A DNA stretch of 64,000 nt from Bryobacterales bacterium (GTDB lineage: Bacteria; Acidobacteriota; Terriglobia; Bryobacterales; Bryobacteraceae): positions 1 to 64,000 of the forward strand of contig PMYB01000234.1 of the NCBI GenBank assembly GCA_003170915.1. Reading direction: 5' to 3'. This document shows positions 55,457 through 63,770 of the stretch, one piece after another (within the stretch, counting starts at the first letter, position 1; the number at the start of each line of letters is the position of its first letter). The notes beneath the pieces were generated by a model, which was not told the DNA's origin, made no database searches, and was given only the letters and a program-made list of their open reading frames with translations. The position numbers and the translations under genes are program-made.

Positions 55457-57829
55457 TCATTTCCTGATCAGCCAAACTTCGGCCACCTGGCATCCGCGCC
55501 CGTTTCCCCCCAACGCCGGTTCCCGGTACCAGCTCAAGTTCAGAACGCCTGTCCCGGTTGCCTGCTTCGGAATATCGAACTCCAGCGGCCTGGCAGGCGC
55601 CGGCTTGGCAATCAACGGATGCACCTCGATTGTGTCATTCGCCACCAGGCGGATCTTCACGCCGGGGCTGTCGCCGGCATACACGACGCGGATCTTGTAT
55701 TGCGCGTTCGGATCGAGATCCTCGTAACGCATCCGGAGCGGAGAGTCGCCCAGCGATTCCGCGTCCGTCCACCAGGAGATGGGCAAATTCGAGCGGCCCC
55801 CAAATCCGACCAGCGGCGATTCCAAGAAAGCCGGGTCCTTCTCGTACGCCGCCCCGCGCACCAGATGCGGCTGCTGGGTCAGGTTCCCCAGATCGTCGTA
55901 AAACCCGCCCGGGCCCGGATCGGTCCAGTGGACAATCTGGTCCAACTCCCTCAGCCGCGCGGCTTCATCCGGGGTTTGCCGCAACTCCGCGAACTTCTGC
56001 TTCAGCCACACGCGGTTGTTGAGCGGCGCGTCCACTGTATCGAGGTTGGCCCCGCGGTCCACTGCGATGGCCTTGTACCGCGGAACGCTCAACTGCATCC
56101 GGATGCTCTGGAACAGGGCTTCGGCCAGTTCGAAGATGCGCGCGCGCCAGTCCGCCGCCACGCCATCCGTCACCGCGCGATCCAGAATTTCTTCCGCGCG
56201 GCTCATCGCCGCCAATGCCCCGGTGGTCCTCGCCTTGCGAAGCTCAACCACGGCTTGGTCTTCGAGTTCAGTTTCATCGACCAGCCGGCTGCGCGTGAAA
56301 GCGTCGTAGTAGGCGCGGTAGAGCGCCTGTTGAAAGCGCCAATTGGCAAGCACGCCGGGAGCCGCGGTCCGCTGCAACTCCTGAAATTGCTGGAGCGTGG
56401 CGTATACGCCGGCATTGGTCGCCAGCGGCCCGCGCCAGTTCCGTTCCAACGCCATCAGCCCCTGCGCGAAGGTGTCGGTGTAGCGGTCGCCGATGAAATA
56501 CCGGCTGTACTCCCGCAGGATGTCGATCACTTTGGCATCGGGATTCCAGCCCAGGCCGCTCCACACGATCTTGTTCACGTCATCGTTGCAGCCTTCCGAA
56601 TAGGTCAGGAAGCCGATGGTGTACGGCTGTAGCAGGTGGAAAATAGCGGCCTCGTCCAGCGGGCGCGGATTGATGGTCTCGCGCCCTTCGGTGACCGCGT
56701 ACGCCACGTCCCAGTCCGGCACCGGATACTGGGAACTACGGCTGTGCGTGATGTCCGGGTAGTGGCGGATGGGATACCGTTTCGGCACCGCCGCGCGCAG
56801 CTCCGGCAGGCTCATGCGCACCTGCGGTCCGAATACCACGCCATCCAGCCAGGCCGGCTGCTGGTTTTTCAGAATGCCCAGGAACTCGTCCATCCATTCC
56901 CGGTTGAAGCTCTGCGGCGAGACCCACATCTGTGCCCGCGGGTGATACCGGTGCAGCACCGCGGTTTCTTTCTCGAGCAGCGCCATCAAATACTTCGGCT
57001 GGGTGTGGCCCGGATCGCCGCCGGGCACAAAAACCGCGTCGATGCGCGGCAGTTGCCGAAACACCTCGCCCCACTCCTTCAGCGCAAACTCGACCGTCTT
57101 CGGATCCGAGTAGTCGCGGTCCATGGCCGGATACCAGATCCACACGCCGAGTCCGTAAGAATCGGCGATGCGCGACATCTCGACCATCATCTGCATGGGG
57201 GGCAGCGGAAACAGCGGGCTGTCGGCGTCGTCGTCCGAGCGCGACGGAATCAGCTCGATCGCGTTTGTGCCGAACACCGCGAGGTCGCGCATGTACTGCT
57301 CCCAGACCGGCGCGCTCCAGCCATCGTATGAATTGGTCTTCGGCCGGTACCCAAGCTGATGGCCGCGCAACGGATACTTGGGCGCGCTGGCGAGTTTGAG
57401 GCCGCCGGGGACCTCCAGCGTGTCGCGGTCCATGCGCAGGTTCCGGAGCAGCGCTCCCACGCCGAACAGCGTGCCGCGAGCGTCGTTGCCCGCCACCAGC
57501 ACCACGTCGTCTATCACCTGAACCCTGTATCCCTCAGCCCCGGAGACCGCTGACACCAGACGATCGGCGAACTTCCGGCCGATGTTGCGCAGCCCGGACT
57601 CCTGGCCAATGAGAATGGCAGCCCCGGAGCCGGACCAGTGATCGGTGACAGGCAGGCGGATGCGGGTGCGCTTCTCGATTTCATCGGCCAGCATGCCGGC
57701 GGCTTTCTTTTCCGGGCCGGTCAGGCTGGCTGACGCGACTACCACCGAGCTTTTCAGGTCGACGGCCAGGGCTGGGATCGCGGGCAGGCACCCGAGAACG
57801 GCACAGAAGACGATTGTTTTCCGAGACAT
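55457..57829 (-). CDS. Exported large glycosidase-like protein with GH20b/GH67-type N-terminal domain
   Basis: A protein of about 790 residues. Signal peptide 'IVFCAVLGCLPAIPALA'. Residues about 25-140 form the alpha/beta domain found before the barrel in GH20 and GH67 enzymes ('GPEKKAAGMLADEIEKRT', 'GSGAAILIGQES', 'GNDARGTLFGVGALLRNL'). The barrel (about 150-480) has 'RGHQLGYRPKTNSYDGW', 'GTNAIELIPS', 'GLGVWIWYPAMDRDY' and 'AVFVPGGDPGHTQP'. A long helical part (about 490-650) and a beta C-terminus follow. The usual GH20 Asp-Glu pair is not obvious, so the family may be a relative of alpha-glucuronidases or a new one. It heads the minus-strand uronate operon. Confidence 0.75.
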   Translation of the reverse strand: MSRKTIVFCAVLGCLPAIPALAVDLKSSVVVASASLTGPEKKAAGMLADEIEKRTRIRLPVTDHWSGSGAAILIGQESGLRNIGRKFADRLVSAVSGAEGYRVQVIDDVVLVAGNDARGTLFGVGALLRNLRMDRDTLEVPGGLKLASAPKYPLRGHQLGYRPKTNSYDGWSAPVWEQYMRDLAVFGTNAIELIPSRSDDDADSPLFPLPPMQMMVEMSRIADSYGLGVWIWYPAMDRDYSDPKTVEFALKEWGEVFRQLPRIDAVFVPGGDPGHTQPKYLMALLEKETAVLHRYHPRAQMWVSPQSFNREWMDEFLGILKNQQPAWLDGVVFGPQVRMSLPELRAAVPKRYPIRHYPDITHSRSSQYPVPDWDVAYAVTEGRETINPRPLDEAAIFHLLQPYTIGFLTYSEGCNDDVNKIVWSGLGWNPDAKVIDILREYSRYFIGDRYTDTFAQGLMALERNWRGPLATNAGVYATLQQFQELQRTAAPGVLANWRFQQALYRAYYDAFTRSRLVDETELEDQAVVELRKARTTGALAAMSRAEEILDRAVTDGVAADWRARIFELAEALFQSIRMQLSVPRYKAIAVDRGANLDTVDAPLNNRVWLKQKFAELRQTPDEAARLRELDQIVHWTDPGPGGFYDDLGNLTQQPHLVRGAAYEKDPAFLESPLVGFGGRSNLPISWWTDAESLGDSPLRMRYEDLDPNAQYKIRVVYAGDSPGVKIRLVANDTIEVHPLIAKPAPARPLEFDIPKQATGTGVLNLSWYREPALGGNGRGCQVAEVWLIRK

Positions 57830-57838
57830 CACTTCAGC

Positions 57839-57844
57839 ATTATA
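57839..57844 (-). promoter_or_regulatory. Consensus -10 box before the glycosidase-like gene
   Basis: On the minus strand a perfect TATAAT ends 9 bases before ATG 57829 (6 before an in-frame GTG at 57832). No ribosome site follows, so a nearly leaderless transcript is likely. This would be the promoter of the whole 57.8-50.4 kb operon. Confidence 0.45.
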
Positions 57845-58033
57845 GGAGTTGTTTGGTTGCGCCGTTCAAAGGCTGGGGCGTCAACTGGCTCGGAGTTTTC
57901 CATGAAAACGTGAATTTGTACTATGCCGGGACCATCCCACTGGTACAAGCGGTACAAAACAGACGCTTTTTCTTGCCCCGTTGCGGCTACAATTATTTCA
58001 GAGAACCGTCGATATAGTTACTGGGAATACTGG

Positions 58034-58321
58034 ATGGCTACCGTTCAAGTCTTCATCTACCTGCAACTGCTGGATGTGCTCACCACCCTAGTGGGGTTCA
58101 AGCTGGGGGCGGCCGAAGCCAGCCCCTTCATTCACGTGCTGATGCACGCCGGCCCCGCCGCCGGAGTGATAGCCTCGAAAGCGCTGGCGCTGGGCATTGG
58201 AGCGATCTGCATTTATACCAAGAAGCACCACTTGATCCGCTGGATCACCTACTGGTACGGCGGGCTGGTGGTGTGGAACCTGATGGTGGTGCTGGCGGCG
58301 CCCGGCCCCTTGGTACACTAA
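58034..58321 (+). CDS. DUF5658-type small membrane protein
   Basis: A 95-residue protein with about three membrane helices: 'VFIYLQLLDVLTTLVGFKLG', 'AAGVIASKALALGIGAICIY' and 'YGGLVVWNLMVVLAAPG'. The opening 'LQ.LD.LTT..G...GA.E.SPF' pattern is that of DUF5658. Function unknown. The frame could extend to 57923, but ATG 58034 fits the family. TATAGT at 58013-58018 is a possible -10 box. Its stop overlaps the stop of a small convergent frame. The 57.83-58.03 kb gap shows nothing else. Confidence 0.75.
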   Translation: MATVQVFIYLQLLDVLTTLVGFKLGAAEASPFIHVLMHAGPAAGVIASKALALGIGAICIYTKKHHLIRWITYWYGGLVVWNLMVVLAAPGPLVH

Positions 58322-58470
58322 CCGCGAACCACCCACGACGACGTCAACAGCATGGCCAGCAGCAGCCCGCCTTCCGCCAGTATCCGGCGCCAGGACCAAT
58401 CTTCCCGCCGCTCCCAACTCAAGTGTTCGGCCGCCGATCCTCGAAAGCTTTCCAGTTCGTGCTTCCACAT
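58318..58470 (-). CDS. Small single-pass membrane protein, 50 residues
   Basis: A frame too short for the ORF track. It reads 'MWKHELESFRGSAAEHLSWE', a charged stretch 'RREDWSWRRI', then one membrane helix 'GGLLLAMLLTSSWVV'. It overlaps the last 52 bases of the larger membrane gene in another frame, with only a weak ribosome site ('gcagg'). Its stop overlaps the convergent DUF5658 stop. Plausible as an accessory peptide of the membrane protein, but unproven. Confidence 0.4.
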   Translation of the reverse strand: MWKHELESFRGSAAEHLSWERREDWSWRRILAEGGLLLAMLLTSSWVVRG

Positions 58471-59672
58471 GGCATGCCTGCTTTCACACCTCGAATCACC
58501 ACACGGTGGCCCGGAGCCGATTGCGCCACGGCGCCTTGCATCCGGTCTTCCATCGCGTTCATAGCGCGCTCATCTCCGTAGAGGAAACCGAAGAAGATAA
58601 GCGCCAGCGCCACCAGCGCGTAACGCTCCAACATTCGCGGCCGTGCCGCTCCCAGCAGGGCGCAAACGCAAACGCCCACACCCAGAGCCATGCGCTCGGC
58701 GATCAGAACCAGCGCGTGGTGAACGCCCGGGATCACCAACGCAACCGGCAGGACGAAAACCCCCGCGGCGCTGACGACACAAACCTGGAAGGGGGTGCTC
58801 GAAGCCAGGCGGCGCGTTCCCCATTGGTGCATCAATTCCAGAAACAGCGCCCCCCAAACCAGCAACAATCCCACCAGCACCACGTAGTACTTGCCGTCGA
58901 AGGCCCAGCCCTGGTCGGCCCCCGAGGGCATGAAGATCTGCTGACGGGGCCACTCGGCGATCAACGTGCCGCCGACCAACGCGCGCAACAGGAACATGGC
59001 CAGCAGAGAAACGGCAATCATCCAGGCGCGGGTCCGCGGCGCCGTACGGCCGGCCAGCCACAGGTACGCCAACAAGCCGGCGGTCCAGACTACCGGCAGC
59101 GCGTGGGCGAGATAGGCGAGCGCCAGAATGGGCGCCGCGGCGGCCAACCGCCAGGGCTTCCATTCCCACGCCAGAGCCAGGACCCAGAAGCACAGCCCGA
59201 GACTCAGATAGAAATTGAAGAAGCCCATATGGAAGACCCAGCCGTAAGCCAGCATGGCGATCGCGGGCATCAGGTGCCAGGCGCGGCGGCCCGACACCGC
59301 CGAGATAAACGCAAACGCGCCCCAGACGAATGCCAGGACCACGAGGGAAACCGAGATCCGCTGCGCCGCTTCCGCGCCCACCACCTTGAACAGCCCGCTT
59401 AGAATGAGGTCGAAAAGAAGGTTGGTGGTCTGGTGGACCGCCTCCAACCCTTCCGCCCGCCCGCTCTCGATCAACCGCGCCAGCCAGGAGCTGTAGTTAT
59501 GACTGGAAAGATCGCCCCCTTCGACGCTCGGCTGCCAGTGGCAGGGGACCAGCAGCAAAAGCGAGACCAGCACATAGATGGCGCGGCTCCGGCTCATGGC
59601 GGCGAACCGGGCCCTCCATCCCGGCCGGAAGGGCGGTGCCGTTCGAGGCGGATCGGGTAGTTGCGCTGGCAT
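58419..59672 (-). CDS. Polytopic membrane protein, function unknown
   Basis: A 417-residue protein with about ten membrane helices, e.g. 'AIYVLVSLLLLVPCHW', 'ISVSLVVLAFVWGAFAFISAV', 'MGFFNFYLSLGLCFWVLAL' and 'YVVLVGLLLVWGALFLELM'. The first loop 'GGDLSSHNYSSWLARLI' is periplasmic and resembles the start of GT-C type polyprenyl-phosphate glycosyltransferase-like proteins, but the diagnostic Asp-Asp/Asp-Glu pair is not clear. I do not assign a reaction. It starts directly at the stop of the DUF362 gene, so the two are translated from one message with the QW-repeat gene. ATG 59672 or the internal 'MSRSRAIYV' start are both possible. Confidence 0.7.
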   Translation of the reverse strand: MPAQLPDPPRTAPPFRPGWRARFAAMSRSRAIYVLVSLLLLVPCHWQPSVEGGDLSSHNYSSWLARLIESGRAEGLEAVHQTTNLLFDLILSGLFKVVGAEAAQRISVSLVVLAFVWGAFAFISAVSGRRAWHLMPAIAMLAYGWVFHMGFFNFYLSLGLCFWVLALAWEWKPWRLAAAAPILALAYLAHALPVVWTAGLLAYLWLAGRTAPRTRAWMIAVSLLAMFLLRALVGGTLIAEWPRQQIFMPSGADQGWAFDGKYYVVLVGLLLVWGALFLELMHQWGTRRLASSTPFQVCVVSAAGVFVLPVALVIPGVHHALVLIAERMALGVGVCVCALLGAARPRMLERYALVALALIFFGFLYGDERAMNAMEDRMQGAVAQSAPGHRVVIRGVKAGMPCGSTNWKAFEDRRPNT

Positions 59673-60641
59673 CTAACTGTTCTCCATCCGAACCCATCGG
59701 AACTCGGGTATCAGTTCAAACGGCGTGGCGACCGCCGGCAGGCTTTCGCCGATCTGGCGGATATTCCCCTCGGTGATGTGCGATTCTCCGCCGGACGCCA
59801 GCCGCAGGTATTCTATCTTGAGAGGTTCGATGCGCATGATGCGGCAGCAAGTGGCATCCACGGCAGCCCCATCGCGGCCCGCTACCAGCACCCCCACGGG
59901 CTTCGGCGTGCCCTGAATGGGACCATTTCCTTCCATGCCGACGATGCCGTCGACGATCGCGAACTGGCGCGGAAAGGCCGCATGCAGGTCGGCGATGGAT
60001 TCGTGGATGCCGGCCCAGTGGAGCACGTTCTTGGGCCATCCATAGATGCCGCCCGGCACCACGCCAAAGAGGTTCTTCATGGACAACGTGGCAGCCACCC
60101 AGTGATGGGTCTTCATCTTTGGCATCGAGACCAGCAGGTCCGCGCCCAAAGCCGTGTTGGGGAGGTAGAGCGTGCCGAGGCGCGAGAGCTGGCGGGCGGG
60201 GCGCACGCGCGTGACGTCATCCAGGTTGAGATCCACAAAGATGTCTTCGAAGCGTGGCACGGTTTTGAAGTACCCGGCCGCGTCCGCCAGGTCCAGCGTG
60301 TTGCGGCGGTGCCCCGGCCCCTCAGCGATGCGCACACTGGCGGCGCCCATCGCACGGAAGGCTTCGAAGGCGGCATGAACCAGCAGGGGATGCGTATTGA
60401 TGCTGCTTTCCGGCTCGAACTCGACGAGATTGGGCTTGAGCACGACGTTTCGGCCGCGCACCTCGAGCCCATGCTCCTCCAGCATCCGGCGCACCGTCTC
60501 ATAGATGCGCTGGTCATAAACCGGCGCGCGCACAATCGAGACGATCGACGGAACGATGGGCCGATCCTCGCCGCAGCCGGTGAGGAGCGCGGTACCCGCC
60601 GACCCTGCCAGCCATTCGCGTCTGGTGAGTGTTCGTGACAT
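59673..60641 (-). CDS. Exported DUF362-family protein (second copy)
   Basis: A 322-residue protein. Leader 'LTRREWLAGSAGTALLTGCGED' carries a twin-arginine motif and a lipobox-like 'LLTGC', so it may be a lipoprotein. DUF362 core: 'RNVVLKPNLVEFEP', 'HPLLVHAAFEAFRAMGAASVRIAEGPG', 'LLVSMPKMKTHHWVAATLSMKNLFG' and 'FAIVDGIVGMEGNGP'. It is shorter than the 37.4-kb copy but keeps the same motifs, including the Lys-rich 'PKMKTHH' and 'MKN(L/C)FG'. It sits between the QW-repeat gene (3-base gap) and the membrane protein gene (no gap). Confidence 0.88.
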   Translation of the reverse strand: MSRTLTRREWLAGSAGTALLTGCGEDRPIVPSIVSIVRAPVYDQRIYETVRRMLEEHGLEVRGRNVVLKPNLVEFEPESSINTHPLLVHAAFEAFRAMGAASVRIAEGPGHRRNTLDLADAAGYFKTVPRFEDIFVDLNLDDVTRVRPARQLSRLGTLYLPNTALGADLLVSMPKMKTHHWVAATLSMKNLFGVVPGGIYGWPKNVLHWAGIHESIADLHAAFPRQFAIVDGIVGMEGNGPIQGTPKPVGVLVAGRDGAAVDATCCRIMRIEPLKIEYLRLASGGESHITEGNIRQIGESLPAVATPFELIPEFRWVRMENS

Positions 60642-60644
60642 GGG

Positions 60645-61502
60645 TCAGGCCAAGAAGAAGTCCCGCCCTTTTGCGGCCTCGGCGACGAGCAATCCGAGGG
60701 ACGTATCCGGAAGCGTCCGGTCCGCGATCTCCAACGGATGGCAGTAGCCCGCCGGCAGTTGCCCATGCGCCAGCAGGCCCAGCCGCAACCAGTTGAGGGC
60801 GTCCGCCGAGCGGCACTCCCCGAGAAAGCGCCGGGCCACCGCCAGGCCGCGCTCCGTGCCGGGCGACCGGACACCGCGCAGGGCCGCCAGCGCCATGCCG
60901 GTAGTTTCCGGGTAAGGGCGAGACTCGTATCCCAGGGCTCGCGCCGCCCCGTAGTTCCATCCGCCTTCCCGGCACATGCGCGCCAGCAAGAACCGCCGGC
61001 CGGAATCGATTCGTTCCCGAATCGCCGGCAAGGGTCTCCGGCGGTACTCCTTATCCAGCGCCAGAACCGCCAGAGAAGTCGGACCAACCCAGGCGGCCGC
61101 GTCCGGTATCCACGGCCAGCCTAGAAACTCCTGCTCGGGGGGCCTCGGGTTGCCCAGTAGCCATTCCCGCAACCGGTACGTCAGGGTGGATTCCCTGCCA
61201 GTGGTTTCCAGCAGCCATGCGATGGCGCGAGCGTGCGCACGGGCGCCAAGCTGCTCCGGAGGCAGCAGCGCCACCAGCGCGGTCACCCATGTGCTCTGGT
61301 CGATGCCCGCTTGCGGAGGCCAGCCTCCGTCGGGCCGCTCGGTTGCCAGAATCCACCGCAGGCCGCGCCTGGCTGGCTCCGTCTCGCCCGCTACGAGCAT
61401 CGCCAGGACGGCGTAGACCGTGGGTTCGGTCCATGACGAGCCGCAGACGTACGGCCAGCCGCCATCCCCATTCTGTTTGCCTGCAAGAATCCCAATCGTC
61501 AT
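60645..61502 (-). CDS. Prenyltransferase/squalene-cyclase-like QW-repeat protein
   Basis: A protein of about 285 residues built of alpha-alpha repeats with QW-like motifs: 'GKQNGDGGWPYVCG', 'TERPDGGWPPQAG' and 'CREGGWNYGAARAL'. This is the alpha/alpha toroid fold of terpene cyclases and prenyltransferases, but it lacks a DxDD catalytic motif and is less than half the size of a squalene-hopene cyclase, so it probably is not a cyclase. Many bacteria carry such short repeat proteins of unknown role next to DUF362 genes. ATG 61502 is chosen because the extra upstream codons of the track frame have no family match. Confidence 0.78.
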   Translation of the reverse strand: MTIGILAGKQNGDGGWPYVCGSSWTEPTVYAVLAMLVAGETEPARRGLRWILATERPDGGWPPQAGIDQSTWVTALVALLPPEQLGARAHARAIAWLLETTGRESTLTYRLREWLLGNPRPPEQEFLGWPWIPDAAAWVGPTSLAVLALDKEYRRRPLPAIRERIDSGRRFLLARMCREGGWNYGAARALGYESRPYPETTGMALAALRGVRSPGTERGLAVARRFLGECRSADALNWLRLGLLAHGQLPAGYCHPLEIADRTLPDTSLGLLVAEAAKGRDFFLA

Positions 61503-61569
61503 AGGGCGTACTGGGCTGACGGGAGACCTGCTTTGTATGAAATCTCCCGCCAGTCGCTTTTCGCGGACA

Positions 61570-61665
61570 CTACCGGAGCACTCGACGGCTGCGCCGGCGC
61601 GACAACAGCATAATGAGCGTGACACCCGCTCCCAGCCAGATCGCCCCTTGAATCGCGAGGTTCAT
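61570..61665 (-). CDS. Mini membrane protein B, 31 residues
   Basis: A short frame absent from the ORF track: 'MNLAIQGAIWLGAGVTLIML' followed by an Arg-rich tail ('SRRRSRR'). A strong ribosome site, AAGGAGAACGAT, precedes the ATG. One membrane helix and a positive C-terminus predict a small inner-membrane protein. It is clearly related to the next frame ('IQG.IWLGA' in both), so the pair arose by duplication. It is 67 bases upstream of the QW-repeat gene on the same strand. Confidence 0.65.
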   Translation of the reverse strand: MNLAIQGAIWLGAGVTLIMLLSRRRSRRVLR

Positions 61666-61735
61666 ATCGTTCTCCTTTCATTCGTGGTCGCTTGGCGGGG
61701 CGGCCCCGCGCCTCGGGGACCGCCTCGCAATTCCC

Positions 61736-61834
61736 TTATTGCTGCGTGCGCCGGTTCCGCCGCCGTCTCAAAAAACTAAACAAGACGCCGAAAGCTCCCA
61801 GCCATATCAAACCTTGAATCAATGCGCCGTTCAT
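61736..61834 (-). CDS. Mini membrane protein A, 32 residues
   Basis: Another frame below the track cutoff: 'MNGALIQGLIWLGAFGVLFS', then 'FLRRRRNRRTQQ'. AAGGAGAAACG gives a strong ribosome site. The start lies 15 bases after the tadC stop, so it is the next gene of the Tad operon. The conserved 'IQGLIWLGA' and Arg cluster shared with its neighbour, together with two good ribosome sites, argue that both are real. It has no Flp-pilin processing motif, so it is probably not a pilin. Confidence 0.68.
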   Translation of the reverse strand: MNGALIQGLIWLGAFGVLFSFLRRRRNRRTQQ

Positions 61835-61849
61835 CGTTTCTCCTTGTCT

Positions 61850-62797
61850 TCAACCACCGATTTGTTTCATCATCGGGAACAGATGTTTGAAAAGTTGTAA
61901 CATTCCAGGGCCTGCCGCGACGATCATCATCGACGGCAAAATGAAAAAGAAAATCGGGAATACCAGTTTCACGCCCACCTTGCCGGCGCGCTCTTCAGCC
62001 TCCTGGCGCCGGCGCACGCGCAGGAAGTCGGAGTGGCTGCGCAGCGATTCGCCCATGCTGGTGCCGAAGCGATCGTTTTGAATCAGGATGGCCACCAGCT
62101 TGCGAATTTCCGGTTCGCCGGTTCGCTCCGCTAGATTGCGCAGGGCGTCGGAGCGCCGCGTGCCGGCGCGCATTTCGAGGGTGATCAGCGACAGCTCTTC
62201 GGCGAGCTGCGGGTGGCTCTCCTGAAGCTCGCGCCCCACGTGCTGGATGGCCTGGTCCAAACCCAAACCAGCTTCCACCGAGACCACCATCAGGTCCAGC
62301 GCATCGGGCAGCGAGAGGCGGATGATGTCCTGCCGCTTGGCCACCTTCTTTTCCAGAACGAATCGCGGGAGAATCCACCCCGCGGCCACCCCGGAAAACA
62401 TCAGGGCCAGCTTCATCATGGGGTTGGGCGGCATGTCGGATTCCAGCATGATGCACGGCACCAGCATCGCCAGGACGGCCACGATCTTCAGGCCGTAGAG
62501 CACCGTCGTCGCATTCTCGGAACGGTAACCCGCCTGGATCAACTGCGTGCGCAAATCGGCGGTCTCCGCTTTCGACGAGGGCACGTAGCCGCCGATCTGG
62601 TGCAACACCGTGACCAGGGTGCTGGCTTCCGGCTCGGCGTCGATGGCAATGCCGTGGCTCCCGGCGTCGCCGATCACGGGGTTGCCGAGTTGTTTGAGGA
62701 AGCGGCCGGGCTTGTAGAACAGACGGTACGCGGCCCACGTCATCACGATCATCAACGCTAGAAACGTGAGAAAGGCAAACCCCAGTGGATGTTCCAT
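61850..62797 (-). CDS. tadC: Tad pilus platform protein TadC (type II secretion F family)
   Basis: A 315-residue integral membrane protein. An N-terminal helix ('FAFLTFLALMIVMTWAAYRL') is followed by the GspF/T2SSF cytoplasmic domain ('LPDALDLMVVSVEAGLGLDQAIQHVGREL', 'TRRSDALRNLAERT', 'LVAILIQNDRFGTSMGESLRSHSDFLR'; shown in parts) and C-terminal helices ('LVFPIFFFILPSMMIVAAGPG'). With TadB it forms the inner-membrane platform on which CpaF polymerises Flp pili. It begins one base after tadB ends, and two mini membrane proteins follow. Confidence 0.93.
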   Translation of the reverse strand: MEHPLGFAFLTFLALMIVMTWAAYRLFYKPGRFLKQLGNPVIGDAGSHGIAIDAEPEASTLVTVLHQIGGYVPSSKAETADLRTQLIQAGYRSENATTVLYGLKIVAVLAMLVPCIMLESDMPPNPMMKLALMFSGVAAGWILPRFVLEKKVAKRQDIIRLSLPDALDLMVVSVEAGLGLDQAIQHVGRELQESHPQLAEELSLITLEMRAGTRRSDALRNLAERTGEPEIRKLVAILIQNDRFGTSMGESLRSHSDFLRVRRRQEAEERAGKVGVKLVFPIFFFILPSMMIVAAGPGMLQLFKHLFPMMKQIGG

Positions 62798-62798
62798 A

Positions 62799-63770
62799 TC
62801 AAACCTTGATGTTGATAATCTTCTTGATGAAAAAATTGCCGAGGATCTGGGCTACGATGGCGCCGCCGATCATCCACTTGCCGTCGGAATCCTCGGCCAT
62901 ACCCTGCAAATAGCCCGGCGCCACCACCAGCAGGCCCAGCATGGTGCCGACCGGCAGCAAGGTCAGAATGGTGGCCGTGAGCCGCCCGTGGGCGCTGGCC
63001 GCCCTTACCTGGCCCTTCAAACGGAAGCGCTCGCGGATGATGTACGCGAGGCGGGTGAGAATCTCGCTCAGGTTGCCGCCGGTCTGCTTTTGCAGCAACA
63101 CCGATGAAGTGAAGAAGCGCACGTCGAGCAGCGGCACCCGCATGCCGAAATTGCGCAGCGCCACATCCAGCGGCGCCCCCAGGTTCTGCTCGTTGAAGAG
63201 CGCGCGGTATTCCTGGCCCAATGGATCGGGCATCTCCTCGCCCACCATTTCCAGGCTGATGGAGAAGGCATGGCCGGCCCGCATCGAGCGCGACAGAAAG
63301 TCGAGCGACTCCGGGAATTGCTCCTCGAGCGTATTCAGCCGCTTTCGGCGCTTGTGCCGCACGTACAGGTACGGCATCGTGGACAAAGTCAGGCCCAGCA
63401 CCACCGCCGTAATCGGGCCGTTCACCAGAAACGGAAGCATCGTACCCAGAACCAGCCCGAGTATCCCGGCAATCGCCATGCTGGTCAGCAGCCGCGTGGA
63501 CGACCAGTTCAAACCCGCCTGCTGGATCTGCTCCTGGGCGTGACGCGAGAAGTGCAACGAGGCCAGCAGGGCCTTGAATCCCGAGGGGTTCTCGGAATTG
63601 ATCTCCTTCAGCAGGTTGTGGATTGCCACCACGGGATCGCCGGTGGCCGTGTGCAGCATCCCGGTCATCTGCGCCTTGCGCCGGGCGTCGAAAAACTTCA
63701 ACCCCAGGCTCACCGCTAGCAGGGTGAGCGCGAAGACCACCACGAAGGAGACGATTGCGCCTACAGGCAT
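62799..63770 (-). CDS. tadB: Tad pilus platform protein TadB (type II secretion F family)
   Basis: A 323-residue integral membrane protein. N-terminal helix 'AIVSFVVVFALTLLAVSLGL'; central helices ('AIAGILGLVLGTMLPFLV'); the T2SSF domain has 'FPESLDFLSRSMRAGHAFSISLEMVGEEMPDPLGQEY' (shown in part) and 'VLLQKQTGGNLSEILTRLAYIIRERFRLK', with final helices and the end 'ILGNFFIKKIINIKV'. Pairs with TadC. Its ATG overlaps the cpaF stop by one base (TGATG), which implies coupled translation. Confidence 0.93.
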   Translation of the reverse strand: MPVGAIVSFVVVFALTLLAVSLGLKFFDARRKAQMTGMLHTATGDPVVAIHNLLKEINSENPSGFKALLASLHFSRHAQEQIQQAGLNWSSTRLLTSMAIAGILGLVLGTMLPFLVNGPITAVVLGLTLSTMPYLYVRHKRRKRLNTLEEQFPESLDFLSRSMRAGHAFSISLEMVGEEMPDPLGQEYRALFNEQNLGAPLDVALRNFGMRVPLLDVRFFTSSVLLQKQTGGNLSEILTRLAYIIRERFRLKGQVRAASAHGRLTATILTLLPVGTMLGLLVVAPGYLQGMAEDSDGKWMIGGAIVAQILGNFFIKKIINIKV

